DNA from: an uncultured Pseudomonadales bacterium
GTDB taxonomy: Bacteria > Pseudomonadota > Gammaproteobacteria > Pseudomonadales > Cellvibrionaceae
Direction of reading: 5' to 3'
Length of the DNA: 64,000 nt
Assembly (NCBI GenBank): GCA_947487765.1
Contig: CANKXO010000008.1
Coordinates: 62,001 to 126,000, forward strand
The translations under genes were made by a program, and so were the position numbers. The notes beneath the pieces were generated by a model. That model had not been told where the DNA came from, did no database searches, and saw only the letters and a list, made by a program, of their open reading frames with translations. Positions 50,364 to 59,747 of the stretch are shown here, piece after piece (the stretch's first letter is position 1; every line of letters begins with the position of its first letter).

Positions 50364-51770
50364 GTGGGTAATGTGGAAAAAATCAGATGTTGCCACTTTG
50401 GGGTTACTTTAAAGCTTTTTACTTTCTGTCTATTAAGCTTTTCTGGTTTACAGGTGAATTCTGAAGAAGTCACAACAGCTGATTCTAATAATACAGATAC
50501 TGAACAGTTGGGCAACGCTAAAAATCCTAGTAAAGCGTACAAAAGAGCCTTTGCTAAATTAATGACAGACCCCTCTAACCCTGAAAACTCATTCCAGTTT
50601 GCCAGAGAGGCAATTAAGTCTGGAGATTTACAAGGTGGGATTACTTCTTTTGAAAGAATATTAAAAATCAACCCTAATCTAGACAATATTAAATTAGAGT
50701 TAGGAGTTTTATATCTACGTGTAGGCGCTAATGAACTAGCAAATCGATATTTGGGTGAAGCCGTTCGTTCCCCAGAAATTCCTATTCCAGTCAAGAATCG
50801 TGCTAAATCTATTTTAAAACAAGCACAAAAAGCAGCTTCGCCTCACAGCTTTTCTTTTCGTGTCGGTCTGGGTGCCCAGTACGATGACAACGCTACCTCT
50901 TCACCAACTTCCCCTGAAGTACTTGTGGCAGGCCAGCCAGCGCTGCTTGATGAGGCTAGCCTGGGAGAAAGTGATTCAGCGGCTGTATTTAGTGCTTCAG
51001 GACAATATGTTTATAACTTGAATAGTCAAATAGGTAATCAGCTGGAAGCGGGTTTTTCTTACTCTAATCGAACCTATGATGAGTCGACAGAAATAGACTC
51101 TGACTATATCGCCTTTCAGGTTGGTCCGCGTTTTTATTTTGGTGAACTACTTAATCCAAGCTGGTCATTAAAACCCTTTGTAAGAGCATCTCGACTTGAT
51201 CTCGAAGACACGAAATATCAGGAAACGATGGATTACGGTATCGATCTGTCAAAAATATTTAGTGTGACTCAAATGGCGAGTTTGCGACTTATGTACAGTG
51301 ATAACGAATTCACTGATAGTGATAGACGAACAACGGCCTCTGAGCGCGATGGTGAGGATATTGATATAGATTTGCGCTTTTCAAAAAACTTTCGTTCTGA
51401 TCTACAAGGTTTTTTTGGGGTAGGTGGTAACGAACGGAATGCTGAAGTAGATTATCAAGAACGCAGCATTTTGCGTGTGAGTACAGGTTTTTCAAAAAGC
51501 TATAGAGCACCATTCGGTATTAATCAGCGGTGGAATAGTGCCATATCTCTTTCATTTTCTGACATCGATTACGATGCTCCTGATCCTGCGATTGACCCTG
51601 ATGAAAAGAGAGAAGAGGAACGTAGTCAGTTTAGTTGGAATAACACCTTAGTCTTCAATAGAAATTTCTATACGACAGTCAGTGTTTATTACACTGATAA
51701 TCAAGCGTCTTTACCTAACTATGAATACGACAATACCGGCATTAACTTAACCCTTTGGGCAACTTTCTAA
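50364..51770 (+). CDS. TPR plus outer-membrane beta-barrel protein resembling Slam (DUF560)
   Basis: Exported protein of 468 residues. A signal peptide (about 1-33) is followed by a short TPR region (about 60-155, FQFAREAIKSGDLQGGITSFERIL, LGVLYLRVGANELANRYL), then a barrel of roughly 300 residues that opens with FRVGLGAQYDDNA and ends in LTLWATF. TPR followed by a DUF560 barrel is the architecture of Slam, the surface-lipoprotein translocon of Neisseria and relatives. The start is a GTG after GGGAGAG. The next gene, 21 bases on, encodes a large protein with a TbpB-like barrel, the type of cargo Slam proteins move. Role as a translocon is inference. Confidence 0.72.
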   Translation: MGNVEKIRCCHFGVTLKLFTFCLLSFSGLQVNSEEVTTADSNNTDTEQLGNAKNPSKAYKRAFAKLMTDPSNPENSFQFAREAIKSGDLQGGITSFERILKINPNLDNIKLELGVLYLRVGANELANRYLGEAVRSPEIPIPVKNRAKSILKQAQKAASPHSFSFRVGLGAQYDDNATSSPTSPEVLVAGQPALLDEASLGESDSAAVFSASGQYVYNLNSQIGNQLEAGFSYSNRTYDESTEIDSDYIAFQVGPRFYFGELLNPSWSLKPFVRASRLDLEDTKYQETMDYGIDLSKIFSVTQMASLRLMYSDNEFTDSDRRTTASERDGEDIDIDLRFSKNFRSDLQGFFGVGGNERNAEVDYQERSILRVSTGFSKSYRAPFGINQRWNSAISLSFSDIDYDAPDPAIDPDEKREEERSQFSWNNTLVFNRNFYTTVSVYYTDNQASLPNYEYDNTGINLTLWATF

Positions 51771-51791
51771 CAGGCCTAGCGGAGATCCAAT

Positions 51792-54700
51792 ATGGCTAAT
51801 TCATTCATGAAATCTGTAACGAAAACAACAATTATTTATGGCTTGTTATTATCGAGTGCTGAAGTGATGGCAGTGACGGCTTCGCAATTAGCCTTTACCT
51901 CTGGTGATAAAACGCCAAATGTTAAGGCTCAATTATTAAACCTCGGGCAAACCAGCCGTTTCAAAACTACGCCCAGCAGTGTTAAAGAGCTTATGTTAAT
52001 AGATGGTAGTGTACTGACTATTGGTTTAGATTCTGAAATCCTTATTGATTTGAAAAATAAGAAAACTCATGTTGAATTAATACAAGGTAGTTTGCGGATT
52101 ACAGCTGGCTCTTTTCAACCTGCTTTGGTGACAACATCTACTTGTGGGAATGTGATTACATCAGAAGTGATTAATTCATCGGGATTTTTTGAATCAAGTA
52201 TTGACACTGGATTTAAGGCAGCGATGATTTACGGACAACAAATTAACATTAAAAATAACCTTAAATCCATTGAAATCGTGAAACCAGGATATGCCGTAGA
52301 AATGCCTGCAACGTCAAATGATTGTCGACTAGGCCGACCTAACCGTTTGGCAGCTAATGAGCTTTCAAGATTACTAACTCAAACTGAAACTAATATTTTA
52401 GCGCTAGGTAGCTTGCCAGTTCCATCAGCAGGAGGCCCGGTCAGTAAAGCAGCGGATAAAGACGCTGAAACAGTAACAACAGCGTTAGCTGACGATGATA
52501 GTTCGAGTTCGGAGGCAACAAATAATAACTCTACTACTGGTGAAGGAACGACTGATACTGGAGGTGCGGATACGGGTGGAGATACAGATGGAGGAATTGA
52601 TATGGGTGGAACAGACCCAATGCCTGACCCCATACCAGACCCAGTACCACCATTAGCTATTCCTGATCGCACAGATGATATTCAAGTTGCGGATGCAACG
52701 TCAGATGGTTTTGGCCCAGGAACAACGGTTGATGCGCCAGATTTGGCTGATTCTCAAGCCAGTCAATCCAATGGTGATTGGGCTCTTGCTGTTCAATCAG
52801 CAACCAGTGTGTCATCAAGTTTTATTCAAGATGAATCACAAACTGTTGTGAGGGCAAAAGGAAGGACGGTCAATAGAGTTTATAGCTTAACTGGGAGCAC
52901 ACAGGTTTTATCGGGTGATCCAAATGTTGACCCTTACGCCCTTGTGGATAGGGTTCGTGGATTTAGTACTCCATTGCCTCCCGACGATATTACGAGTGAT
53001 TTGTCTTATCTATTTTCTAATGATGGAACGCCAGCTTCTTTTTTTCTAGATGGCACTAATCAACTTTATGGGCAGTTAAGTGATATTGGTAGTCCAGTAC
53101 TTTTTCGAAATATCAGGTTGCCAGAAACTGCTGGTGTGAGTCAGATCTATAGTAATACATTGGATACATTAACTGCCAATGAGTTCGTTGGCCAAGGTGG
53201 TCCATTTGAAGGCTCTACTCGTTATGGGCTGTTGACTGCTGGATTCCATTATGATGCTGGTGTAATACGTGCCGAGGATAACTTCGTATTTCTACAAGCT
53301 GTGCCTGGCGATATGATGACTGCTGGAAATTTTTTCTTTGCTGCTGGTGACGTCGATAGCCGATTGAATAACGCTCTATTCACCGGTCCTAGTTTCTCTG
53401 TCGATCAGTTTCATATTAGCTCGGGCATTAGTTTCACTACAGATGATACTACTCAGGTTTACAGCGCAAGTGGTGTGATTGAAAACGGTATAAGAGCTTT
53501 TGGAAGGAGTGGAACATCGTTTGGATTAACTTTGAGCGATACAGGATTACTCAAAGTTAATCAGGCAACTGAAATAAGCGATGATCAAACGGCATTGTTG
53601 CATGTTGACTTTGCATTGTCTGGAGAAGGAGAGAATCAGCTATCCACAATTTCTGCATCTATAGGCCAATTATCCTATGATCAAACCATTTTTTCCGATG
53701 AAATTTGTAACACTAACAGTTGTACTACAGAGTCAATAGAAGTTTCAGCTGAGGGCCAAACTGTTGGTTCATCTCAAGGCAATATTAATTATGCTGATGG
53801 TGGTGCTCCTGTTCAGCGTGAAGATGTTGCGTTTAACAGCCCCTTTCGTTTAACTGCTGCTGGAGGTGGAAATCCTAATTTAAATCGCCAGGGTTATGCA
53901 GGTTATCTTGTGTTAGAAAATTACGACCCTACGCCACAAAATTCCGGTGATGCGGCGATATTGGGTGGTACTGAATCAACAATCGGTAACAGTCTTGGTA
54001 GTACGACGAGTGATGTTGATTACGCAAACTTACGTTTAGCCACTGCAAATGGCAATACAGGGAATGGTTCTGCAGGCGATAGTTATAGTGTCGGTACGCG
54101 TTCTAATATAACACTTAATGGCTGGGCAGCAGGTTTAGCTAACCGGGAACAGCAAGGCAGTACAGGTTTAACCGTAACCCAAATTGACAGCGACCTTGAT
54201 CCGACTAATGTCAGCATCAGTACTGATGCTGCTACCAATCGTGTCGCTGCTACGATCAATTTATACAACCATACGCCGCTTCAGTTAGGCGGATTAACGG
54301 GAGATGATTCTAAGGGTGCCAGTGCCTTTGTTGACAATGATAATTATGCGGCAAGAACGTTGGATTCTGATACTGGCGCGCAAGTCGCTATGGTTTCCAG
54401 TGGCCTGATTGAAGCAGGTTTACCTGCGGGTGCTATTCCTGATTATGATTACATTCAGTGGGGATTCTTTTTTGGAGATACGGCAGTTAGCACTACATCG
54501 AGAGAGCATGTTCATTTGGGTTCTTGGGTGGCGGGTGATGTAACAGCATTAGCCGATTTACCCACTACCGGTTCAGCAACGTATAGTGGGCATACGATAG
54601 GTAACGTATTCAGTGGCGGAGAAAATTACACAGCCATTGGTACTTACAATAATAGTTGGGACTTTGGATCACGCCGTGGCACGGCAACCATGAGTTTTGA

Positions 54701-54917
54701 TAATACATCCTATAGTGGTGACACGCAGATCCGTGATAATAGTATTGTTTTTGATGGTGTTGTTAATGGTGGTGGCCGTACGGGAGCACTTCATGGCAAC
54801 TTTGTTCAAGGAGGAGGCGACCCTGTTGCTGGTGTAACCGGTCGCTTCTCTATTCAGAATACGGCAGGTAATGCTGACTATAGAGCGTCAGGGACTTTTG
54901 CTGGCGAGAAAGATTAA
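51792..54917 (+). CDS. Giant secreted FecR-domain protein with C-terminal TbpB-like barrel
   Basis: Exported protein of 1041 residues with a Sec signal peptide ending near VMAVTA. Residues about 45-180 form a FecR-type domain (GQTSRFKTTPSSVKELMLIDGSVLTIGLDSEI, then VELIQGSLRITAG). A Ser/Thr/Asp/Gly-rich linker and a Pro-rich string (PMPDPIPDPVPP, about 280) precede a long beta-rich region. The final part (about 920-1041: GTYNNSWDFGSRRGTATMSFDN, FDGVVNGGGRTGALHGNF, GVTGRFSIQN, ASGTFAGEKD) follows the TbpB/HphA-type handle or barrel pattern. It has no lipobox. GGAGATCC precedes the ATG, and the CHAT gene starts right after its stop. It is a likely cargo of the Slam-like protein. Confidence 0.72.
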   Translation: MANSFMKSVTKTTIIYGLLLSSAEVMAVTASQLAFTSGDKTPNVKAQLLNLGQTSRFKTTPSSVKELMLIDGSVLTIGLDSEILIDLKNKKTHVELIQGSLRITAGSFQPALVTTSTCGNVITSEVINSSGFFESSIDTGFKAAMIYGQQINIKNNLKSIEIVKPGYAVEMPATSNDCRLGRPNRLAANELSRLLTQTETNILALGSLPVPSAGGPVSKAADKDAETVTTALADDDSSSSEATNNNSTTGEGTTDTGGADTGGDTDGGIDMGGTDPMPDPIPDPVPPLAIPDRTDDIQVADATSDGFGPGTTVDAPDLADSQASQSNGDWALAVQSATSVSSSFIQDESQTVVRAKGRTVNRVYSLTGSTQVLSGDPNVDPYALVDRVRGFSTPLPPDDITSDLSYLFSNDGTPASFFLDGTNQLYGQLSDIGSPVLFRNIRLPETAGVSQIYSNTLDTLTANEFVGQGGPFEGSTRYGLLTAGFHYDAGVIRAEDNFVFLQAVPGDMMTAGNFFFAAGDVDSRLNNALFTGPSFSVDQFHISSGISFTTDDTTQVYSASGVIENGIRAFGRSGTSFGLTLSDTGLLKVNQATEISDDQTALLHVDFALSGEGENQLSTISASIGQLSYDQTIFSDEICNTNSCTTESIEVSAEGQTVGSSQGNINYADGGAPVQREDVAFNSPFRLTAAGGGNPNLNRQGYAGYLVLENYDPTPQNSGDAAILGGTESTIGNSLGSTTSDVDYANLRLATANGNTGNGSAGDSYSVGTRSNITLNGWAAGLANREQQGSTGLTVTQIDSDLDPTNVSISTDAATNRVAATINLYNHTPLQLGGLTGDDSKGASAFVDNDNYAARTLDSDTGAQVAMVSSGLIEAGLPAGAIPDYDYIQWGFFFGDTAVSTTSREHVHLGSWVAGDVTALADLPTTGSATYSGHTIGNVFSGGENYTAIGTYNNSWDFGSRRGTATMSFDNTSYSGDTQIRDNSIVFDGVVNGGGRTGALHGNFVQGGGDPVAGVTGRFSIQNTAGNADYRASGTFAGEKD

Positions 54918-57900
54918 GTGCTCTATAGACACAATGTTTTATTATCTTGTTGCTGGGCTTGTCATTGGGGGAGCGTTTGCCTTAACTACTGTAAAAAGGT
55001 CGTTCCCGCCTTTTTTTATTGCTGTTGCTTCTTATTGGCGAGTTATATTTCTGCAGTTAGCTCTTCGCCACTGGAATTAGCAAAACAATCTCGCCAGTTG
55101 GCTGCCTCTGGCCAACTAGAGCAAGCATTGAAAAAAAGTTTATCGGCACTGGAGGGATTATCGGAGGAAAAAGATAAAAATACACTTTATATTACTTATG
55201 TTCTCGACGATATAGCATCCTTATATTACAAGCTACGTCAAATCGATAAAGCCAAAGAATTCTCCGAGTATGCATTTCAAACTGCACGTGAGATTGACCC
55301 TGATAATAAGAGTAAACCTTTAGCAATTGCGCATGTTGCACGAAACCAAGGCACCATAGCCTATGCTGGGGGTGATTTGTCATTGGCTCGTCAGCGTTAC
55401 AAGCAAAGCCATGATATCTACCAGTCAATCCCAAACGAATGGAAAAATGCCATCACGGTTGCTAATTCATTGTTTACCCTTTATTTGGATATGGATCGCC
55501 TGAATGATGCAACCGCCATGATTAAAGGAAATTTGCAGCGGTTGAAACAATACAATAATGCTCCGATGCTATTTGATCAATATATTAATCAGATTAAATT
55601 AGGTATTAAAACGAATAATTCACGCTTAATAAGCAATGCTCAAAAAAATGCGGAAGCATTGCTTGTTAATACTGATTCTGTTTCCAAGTTAGCTTTTAAT
55701 GAATTGAGCGGCCGGGTACTAATTTATCAATCTCGTTTGCCTGAGGCTGAGAGGAAATTACAATCTGTAATTGATGATGCGTTACTGGCTGATGAATCAA
55801 TAGTTAGAGATTCTATTCATATCGCTAACGCATACTATTACCTAGGATTTATTTATATAGTGCAGGGAAAGGTTGTTGAAGCTGAACCTGTTGTTTTAGA
55901 GTCGCTAACTCGATTCAGAAAAATTGTAGGTGAACAACACCCTGCTATTGGCCGGGTGTTGCATCAACTGGCGATTATTAATAAAAATATTGGCCGGTTG
56001 GAACAGTCCGATGAATATTATTTACGTGCTCTGACGGTTTTTAAAAAGGCTTTCGGCGATGAACACGAAGCCCTTGGTGCAACCCGTTTAGAATATAGTC
56101 TATTGTTAGCGCATCAAAAGAATTTTGATCAAGCAGAGCAACAGTCTAAAAGCGCTATCGCATTATTTTCCAACAAGGAAAGTAAGATTTTACAACAAGG
56201 GTATGCTCATTCGTCGCTTGGCTTTGTGCAATTCGAGAAAGGTGATTTTAAACAGTCAAGGTTGTCTTTTAGCCGGGCTATTAAGTTAATTGAAAAAGCT
56301 AGAGGGAAGCAATCGGTAGATTTGCCTCCTGGTTTAATTAAACTTTCTGAAATCGCTATCCATTTTAAACAGTATTCAAAAGCAAAGCGCTATATCAATC
56401 GTGCTCTTATTCTTCTTGAGTCAATGGGAGCAGAAGGCCCCTATGGCTTAATTAAAGCACTATCGGTTAAAGCCGATTTAATGAATAAAACAGGCGATTA
56501 TAAAAAGGCTAAAGAATTAAGTGAACAGTATATTGCATTATTGCAACAGAGATTATCTATTCATCGAAATAGTATCGTTAATTTTGCATTGGATGAACAA
56601 CGAGAAGTCAGAGAGCTATTCAAACAATACATCGATTTAAATTATCCGTACTATAAGAGTTCCATCAAACGCTATCAGAATGAGAGCTCAGCTGAAAAAA
56701 TATCGGCAAATGCCTTGTTTGGTGATCTATTTAAGGTGGCTCAATACCCCCATATGACAAGTACGGCGTCAGCCATGAATCAAATGGCAACACGTATTTC
56801 AACAAAAGACAAACAATTAGCTTCTTTACTGAGAGAGAGGGAAGAGTTGGTTGCTCAGTGGATACAAGGAGAAGAACAGTCTGCTAGGCAATTACTTGGA
56901 ATAGACTCATCATCAGTAAAAGCTTTTTCAATAAGCAAGCTATCTAATAAAATTTATGAGCTAGATAAGAAATTAAGCATTGAATTTCCTCCCTTTGCTG
57001 AGCTGACAAATCCTAAAACAGTAAGCTATAAAGATATTCAATCTGTACTCGAAAATGACGAAGCATTTTTACTGCAGGTGACAGAGGAAAGTGGCACGGC
57101 TTTGTTTTATGTCGATAAGTATAAAGTGGTGGTTAAACAGTCCCCTCTAACCAGTAGTGACCTGAGCCAGCGTGTTAACAAGATTCGACACTCTATAGAC
57201 TTAACCCGACCAGATATTAAATCTTATGCAAGGATGCCTGCCTATGAGTTAGAAGATGCTTATTATTTGTATCAAAAAACATTTGCTCTTTTTGAATCAG
57301 AGCTAAAAAATAAAAAGCATGTTATTACTGTATTAGACGGAGCAATGCAAAACATTCCACCAGCTATATTAGTCATTGGCAAGCCTGAAATAAAAAGTGA
57401 TCCAATAGATTATCGTAAGATAGATTTTATAGGACATAAATTGGCTTTTTCTATTTTTCCTGCTGCCAGCTCTTTAGTCTCTTTGAGAAGATTAGAAAAA
57501 AAGAGCCAAGCAACTAAGGCCTTTATTGGTATTGGTGATCCTGATTTACAGCAGAAATCGAGTGAGACAAGAAGCTTTACGTTGACTCTAGACACTATCG
57601 CAGAACAAATATTTAAATATAGTAACCCTAATGTATTGCGTGCTATTTTTACGCCGCTGCCAGAGACAAAAATTGAATTGCAGTTAATGTCAAAAACACT
57701 ACATTCATCTAGTAATAAATTGATACTAGGAAAAGAGGCAACAGAAACAAAAGTCAAGTCGTTAGCTTTAGATGATTACGAAACAGTTAGCTTCGCTACT
57801 CATGGTCTATTAGCGGGCGAGTTCAAAGGGCTGATGGAACCCGCGTTAGTATTAACGCCACCTGAGCAATCTTCAGATGTTGACAATGGCCTATTAATGG

Positions 57901-58238
57901 CCAGCGAGATTGCTAACCTAGAGTTGGATGCAGAGTGGGTACTTTTATCTGCTTGTAATACTGCAGGCCCCAATGGCAGGCCAGGCGCTGAGGGCTTATC
58001 GGGGCTTGCAAAATCATTTTTCTATGCAGGGGCGCGTTCACTGCTAGTAAGCCATTGGGCTATTGATTCGACGGCTGCTGCTTTTATAACAATAAGAATG
58101 ATGGAGGCAACAAAAAGCGGTACTTTCGATAAAGCAGAAGCGTTGCAGAAATCCATGTATCAATTAGCATTTGAAAATAAACCCTACTTTTCACACCCTG
58201 CTTTCTGGGGGCCATTTGTGATAGTGGGTCAAGGTTAA
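54918..58238 (+). CDS. TPR-CHAT protease
   Basis: Protein of 1106 residues with a hydrophobic, Cys-rich N-terminal segment (about 28-48, FFYCCCFLLASYISAV) that looks like a signal or anchor. At least eight TPR repeats (about 50-540) follow, including the kinesin-light-chain-like EQHPAIGRVLHQLAIINKNIGRLEQ. The C-terminal CHAT domain (about 780-1105) has the caspase-fold dyad His962 in FATHG and Cys1013 in LSACNTA, so the protease should be active. The gene begins with GTG directly after the TAA of the FecR-barrel gene, with no ribosome site of its own, and no in-frame ATG lies nearby. It is the third gene of the Slam-like operon and the probable protease of the unit. Confidence 0.9.
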   Translation: MLYRHNVLLSCCWACHWGSVCLNYCKKVVPAFFYCCCFLLASYISAVSSSPLELAKQSRQLAASGQLEQALKKSLSALEGLSEEKDKNTLYITYVLDDIASLYYKLRQIDKAKEFSEYAFQTAREIDPDNKSKPLAIAHVARNQGTIAYAGGDLSLARQRYKQSHDIYQSIPNEWKNAITVANSLFTLYLDMDRLNDATAMIKGNLQRLKQYNNAPMLFDQYINQIKLGIKTNNSRLISNAQKNAEALLVNTDSVSKLAFNELSGRVLIYQSRLPEAERKLQSVIDDALLADESIVRDSIHIANAYYYLGFIYIVQGKVVEAEPVVLESLTRFRKIVGEQHPAIGRVLHQLAIINKNIGRLEQSDEYYLRALTVFKKAFGDEHEALGATRLEYSLLLAHQKNFDQAEQQSKSAIALFSNKESKILQQGYAHSSLGFVQFEKGDFKQSRLSFSRAIKLIEKARGKQSVDLPPGLIKLSEIAIHFKQYSKAKRYINRALILLESMGAEGPYGLIKALSVKADLMNKTGDYKKAKELSEQYIALLQQRLSIHRNSIVNFALDEQREVRELFKQYIDLNYPYYKSSIKRYQNESSAEKISANALFGDLFKVAQYPHMTSTASAMNQMATRISTKDKQLASLLREREELVAQWIQGEEQSARQLLGIDSSSVKAFSISKLSNKIYELDKKLSIEFPPFAELTNPKTVSYKDIQSVLENDEAFLLQVTEESGTALFYVDKYKVVVKQSPLTSSDLSQRVNKIRHSIDLTRPDIKSYARMPAYELEDAYYLYQKTFALFESELKNKKHVITVLDGAMQNIPPAILVIGKPEIKSDPIDYRKIDFIGHKLAFSIFPAASSLVSLRRLEKKSQATKAFIGIGDPDLQQKSSETRSFTLTLDTIAEQIFKYSNPNVLRAIFTPLPETKIELQLMSKTLHSSSNKLILGKEATETKVKSLALDDYETVSFATHGLLAGEFKGLMEPALVLTPPEQSSDVDNGLLMASEIANLELDAEWVLLSACNTAGPNGRPGAEGLSGLAKSFFYAGARSLLVSHWAIDSTAAAFITIRMMEATKSGTFDKAEALQKSMYQLAFENKPYFSHPAFWGPFVIVGQG

Positions 58239-58364
58239 CAAGTAGAGATTAATAAATAACAGTTAGCAAATGAGCGTTGGAGTACAGGTATTATAGTAAA
58301 GGGGATATTGTAAAGAAGGCAGTAAATAGGTTGCTAGAAAAGAGTAGTAAACAAAAAGTGTTAA

Positions 58365-59426
58365 TCACTTAAACCCGAGTTTCTTTAATTTTTTTGACGG
58401 AATAGTTTCTTCATTTTTATTTTTCGAATGAGCACTTGTTTTTGTATTGTTATTAGATAATATCTCGTCAATAAAAAAGACAGATTGCTCTGTCAGCTGA
58501 TAAATATCATCTTTTTTAGTTGGTAAGGCACTGGGGGTATGGCTAAATTCTCTTTCTTCCATTCGTTTTGTTAAGGTTTTAGTTAATTCAAAATAGCTAA
58601 CTTTTTTGTCCTTATTTAAATCAGCGATTTCTGGTTGATAAAGATATTCGAGTAACGTGTTAGTAAAAGCACCATGCGGCTTATTGTCGATTGTTGGTAT
58701 TTTATGCAGAAACCTTAATGGGATATCCTGAGCTTTTTCGTGCTCGCTAGCAGCACTTAAATAAAAAATATTATTATAAGGGTACTCTTCATTATCATCA
58801 TTTGAGTTCTGAAGAGGGTTTTCCTTGAACTCAAGGTCAGGTGATTTATCTTCGACCATTTGACCCAGTGGAATAAAACGGGTGGGTAGTTCGTTGGGTT
58901 TATTAACGGCTCTTATGGTGTTGCCTGAATAGCAAGCATCAATGGTAACAAATAAATGCCTCCCTCCTTGGTCGAGTTTGGTAAATCGAGGTTTTAAATC
59001 GTCTCTGCCCTTAATTAATTTTTTCATTAACTCAGCTTTTGTTTTTAAGCCATGAACATCATAGGGAATTAATGCACCACTAGTATTAGGAAGTGGTGCT
59101 TGAATGCTAGTATCGTGAACGCTGGTTCCATGCCCACTGTAGTAAATGAAAACGTTATCACCCTGATTAGTTTTATCATAGATTGAATCTAGAGAGGCTA
59201 AAATATTTTCTCTAGTGGCCTGTTGGTCAATCAATGTCGTTATATTTTCAGAATCGAATCCCCATTTTGTATTCAGTACCTCTTCTATTGCGTTAGCATC
59301 ATTTTTAGGGCCTTCTAGTGGCTGAAAAGGATAATGCCCAATGCCAATGATAAGCGCATGGTTTTCAGCGAAACAAGAACTAGCAAATATAATATAAGAT
59401 ATCAAAGAGATCGCTTTTTTCATCAT
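58365..59426 (-). CDS. Secreted caspase-family (C14) cysteine protease
   Basis: Exported protein of 353 residues with a signal peptide ending near CFAEN (residue 21). The p20-like domain (about 24-260) opens with HALIIGIGHYP and has catalytic His99 in YYSGHG and Cys165 in DACYSG, so it should be an active metacaspase/caspase homologue. A C-terminal region of about 90 residues is polar and Lys-rich. A second ATG lies at 59423. It is convergent with the TPR-CHAT gene, 127 bases apart, so two caspase-fold proteases end facing each other. Its substrates are unknown. Confidence 0.92.
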   Translation of the reverse strand: MMKKAISLISYIIFASSCFAENHALIIGIGHYPFQPLEGPKNDANAIEEVLNTKWGFDSENITTLIDQQATRENILASLDSIYDKTNQGDNVFIYYSGHGTSVHDTSIQAPLPNTSGALIPYDVHGLKTKAELMKKLIKGRDDLKPRFTKLDQGGRHLFVTIDACYSGNTIRAVNKPNELPTRFIPLGQMVEDKSPDLEFKENPLQNSNDDNEEYPYNNIFYLSAASEHEKAQDIPLRFLHKIPTIDNKPHGAFTNTLLEYLYQPEIADLNKDKKVSYFELTKTLTKRMEEREFSHTPSALPTKKDDIYQLTEQSVFFIDEILSNNNTKTSAHSKNKNEETIPSKKLKKLGFK

Positions 59427-59516
59427 GGGATTGTTTCTCAGAAAGGAACCTCCATAGCTTTTAAGTATTAATTTATTTTCTGTAATAGTTTAATTCTTGT
59501 TTTTTTAGAGGTATCG

Positions 59517-59612
59517 ATGAAATATAACTGTTTTAGATGGACAAAATATCGTGATGGGATGATAAGTTGGCCAATTATCAATGATCTTCGCGAGTTAATA
59601 GAAGAAAGTTAA
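59517..59612 (+). CDS. Possible 31-residue microprotein
   Basis: Short open frame from an ATG with an AGAGGT site 5 to 9 bases upstream to a TAA. The product is MKYNCFRWTKYRDGMISW followed by PIINDLRELIEES: aromatic, Cys-containing, and ending in an acidic helix. It lies in the 321-base spacer between the caspase gene and the diguanylate cyclase gene, where the remaining sequence shows nothing else but should hold both promoters. Coding is supported only by the ribosome site and sensible composition. Confidence 0.4.
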   Translation: MKYNCFRWTKYRDGMISWPIINDLRELIEES

Positions 59613-59747
59613 GTTCTTTAATTAGTACGCAAGTGTAAGGGGAAGGCTTTTCACAGCTTAACTTTATCGAAAATGCTGTATTTGGCGCTATTTCTTATTT
59701 TCTATCTATACTGTAAACGATACCTTAATTTTTGCGCCGAAATATAG

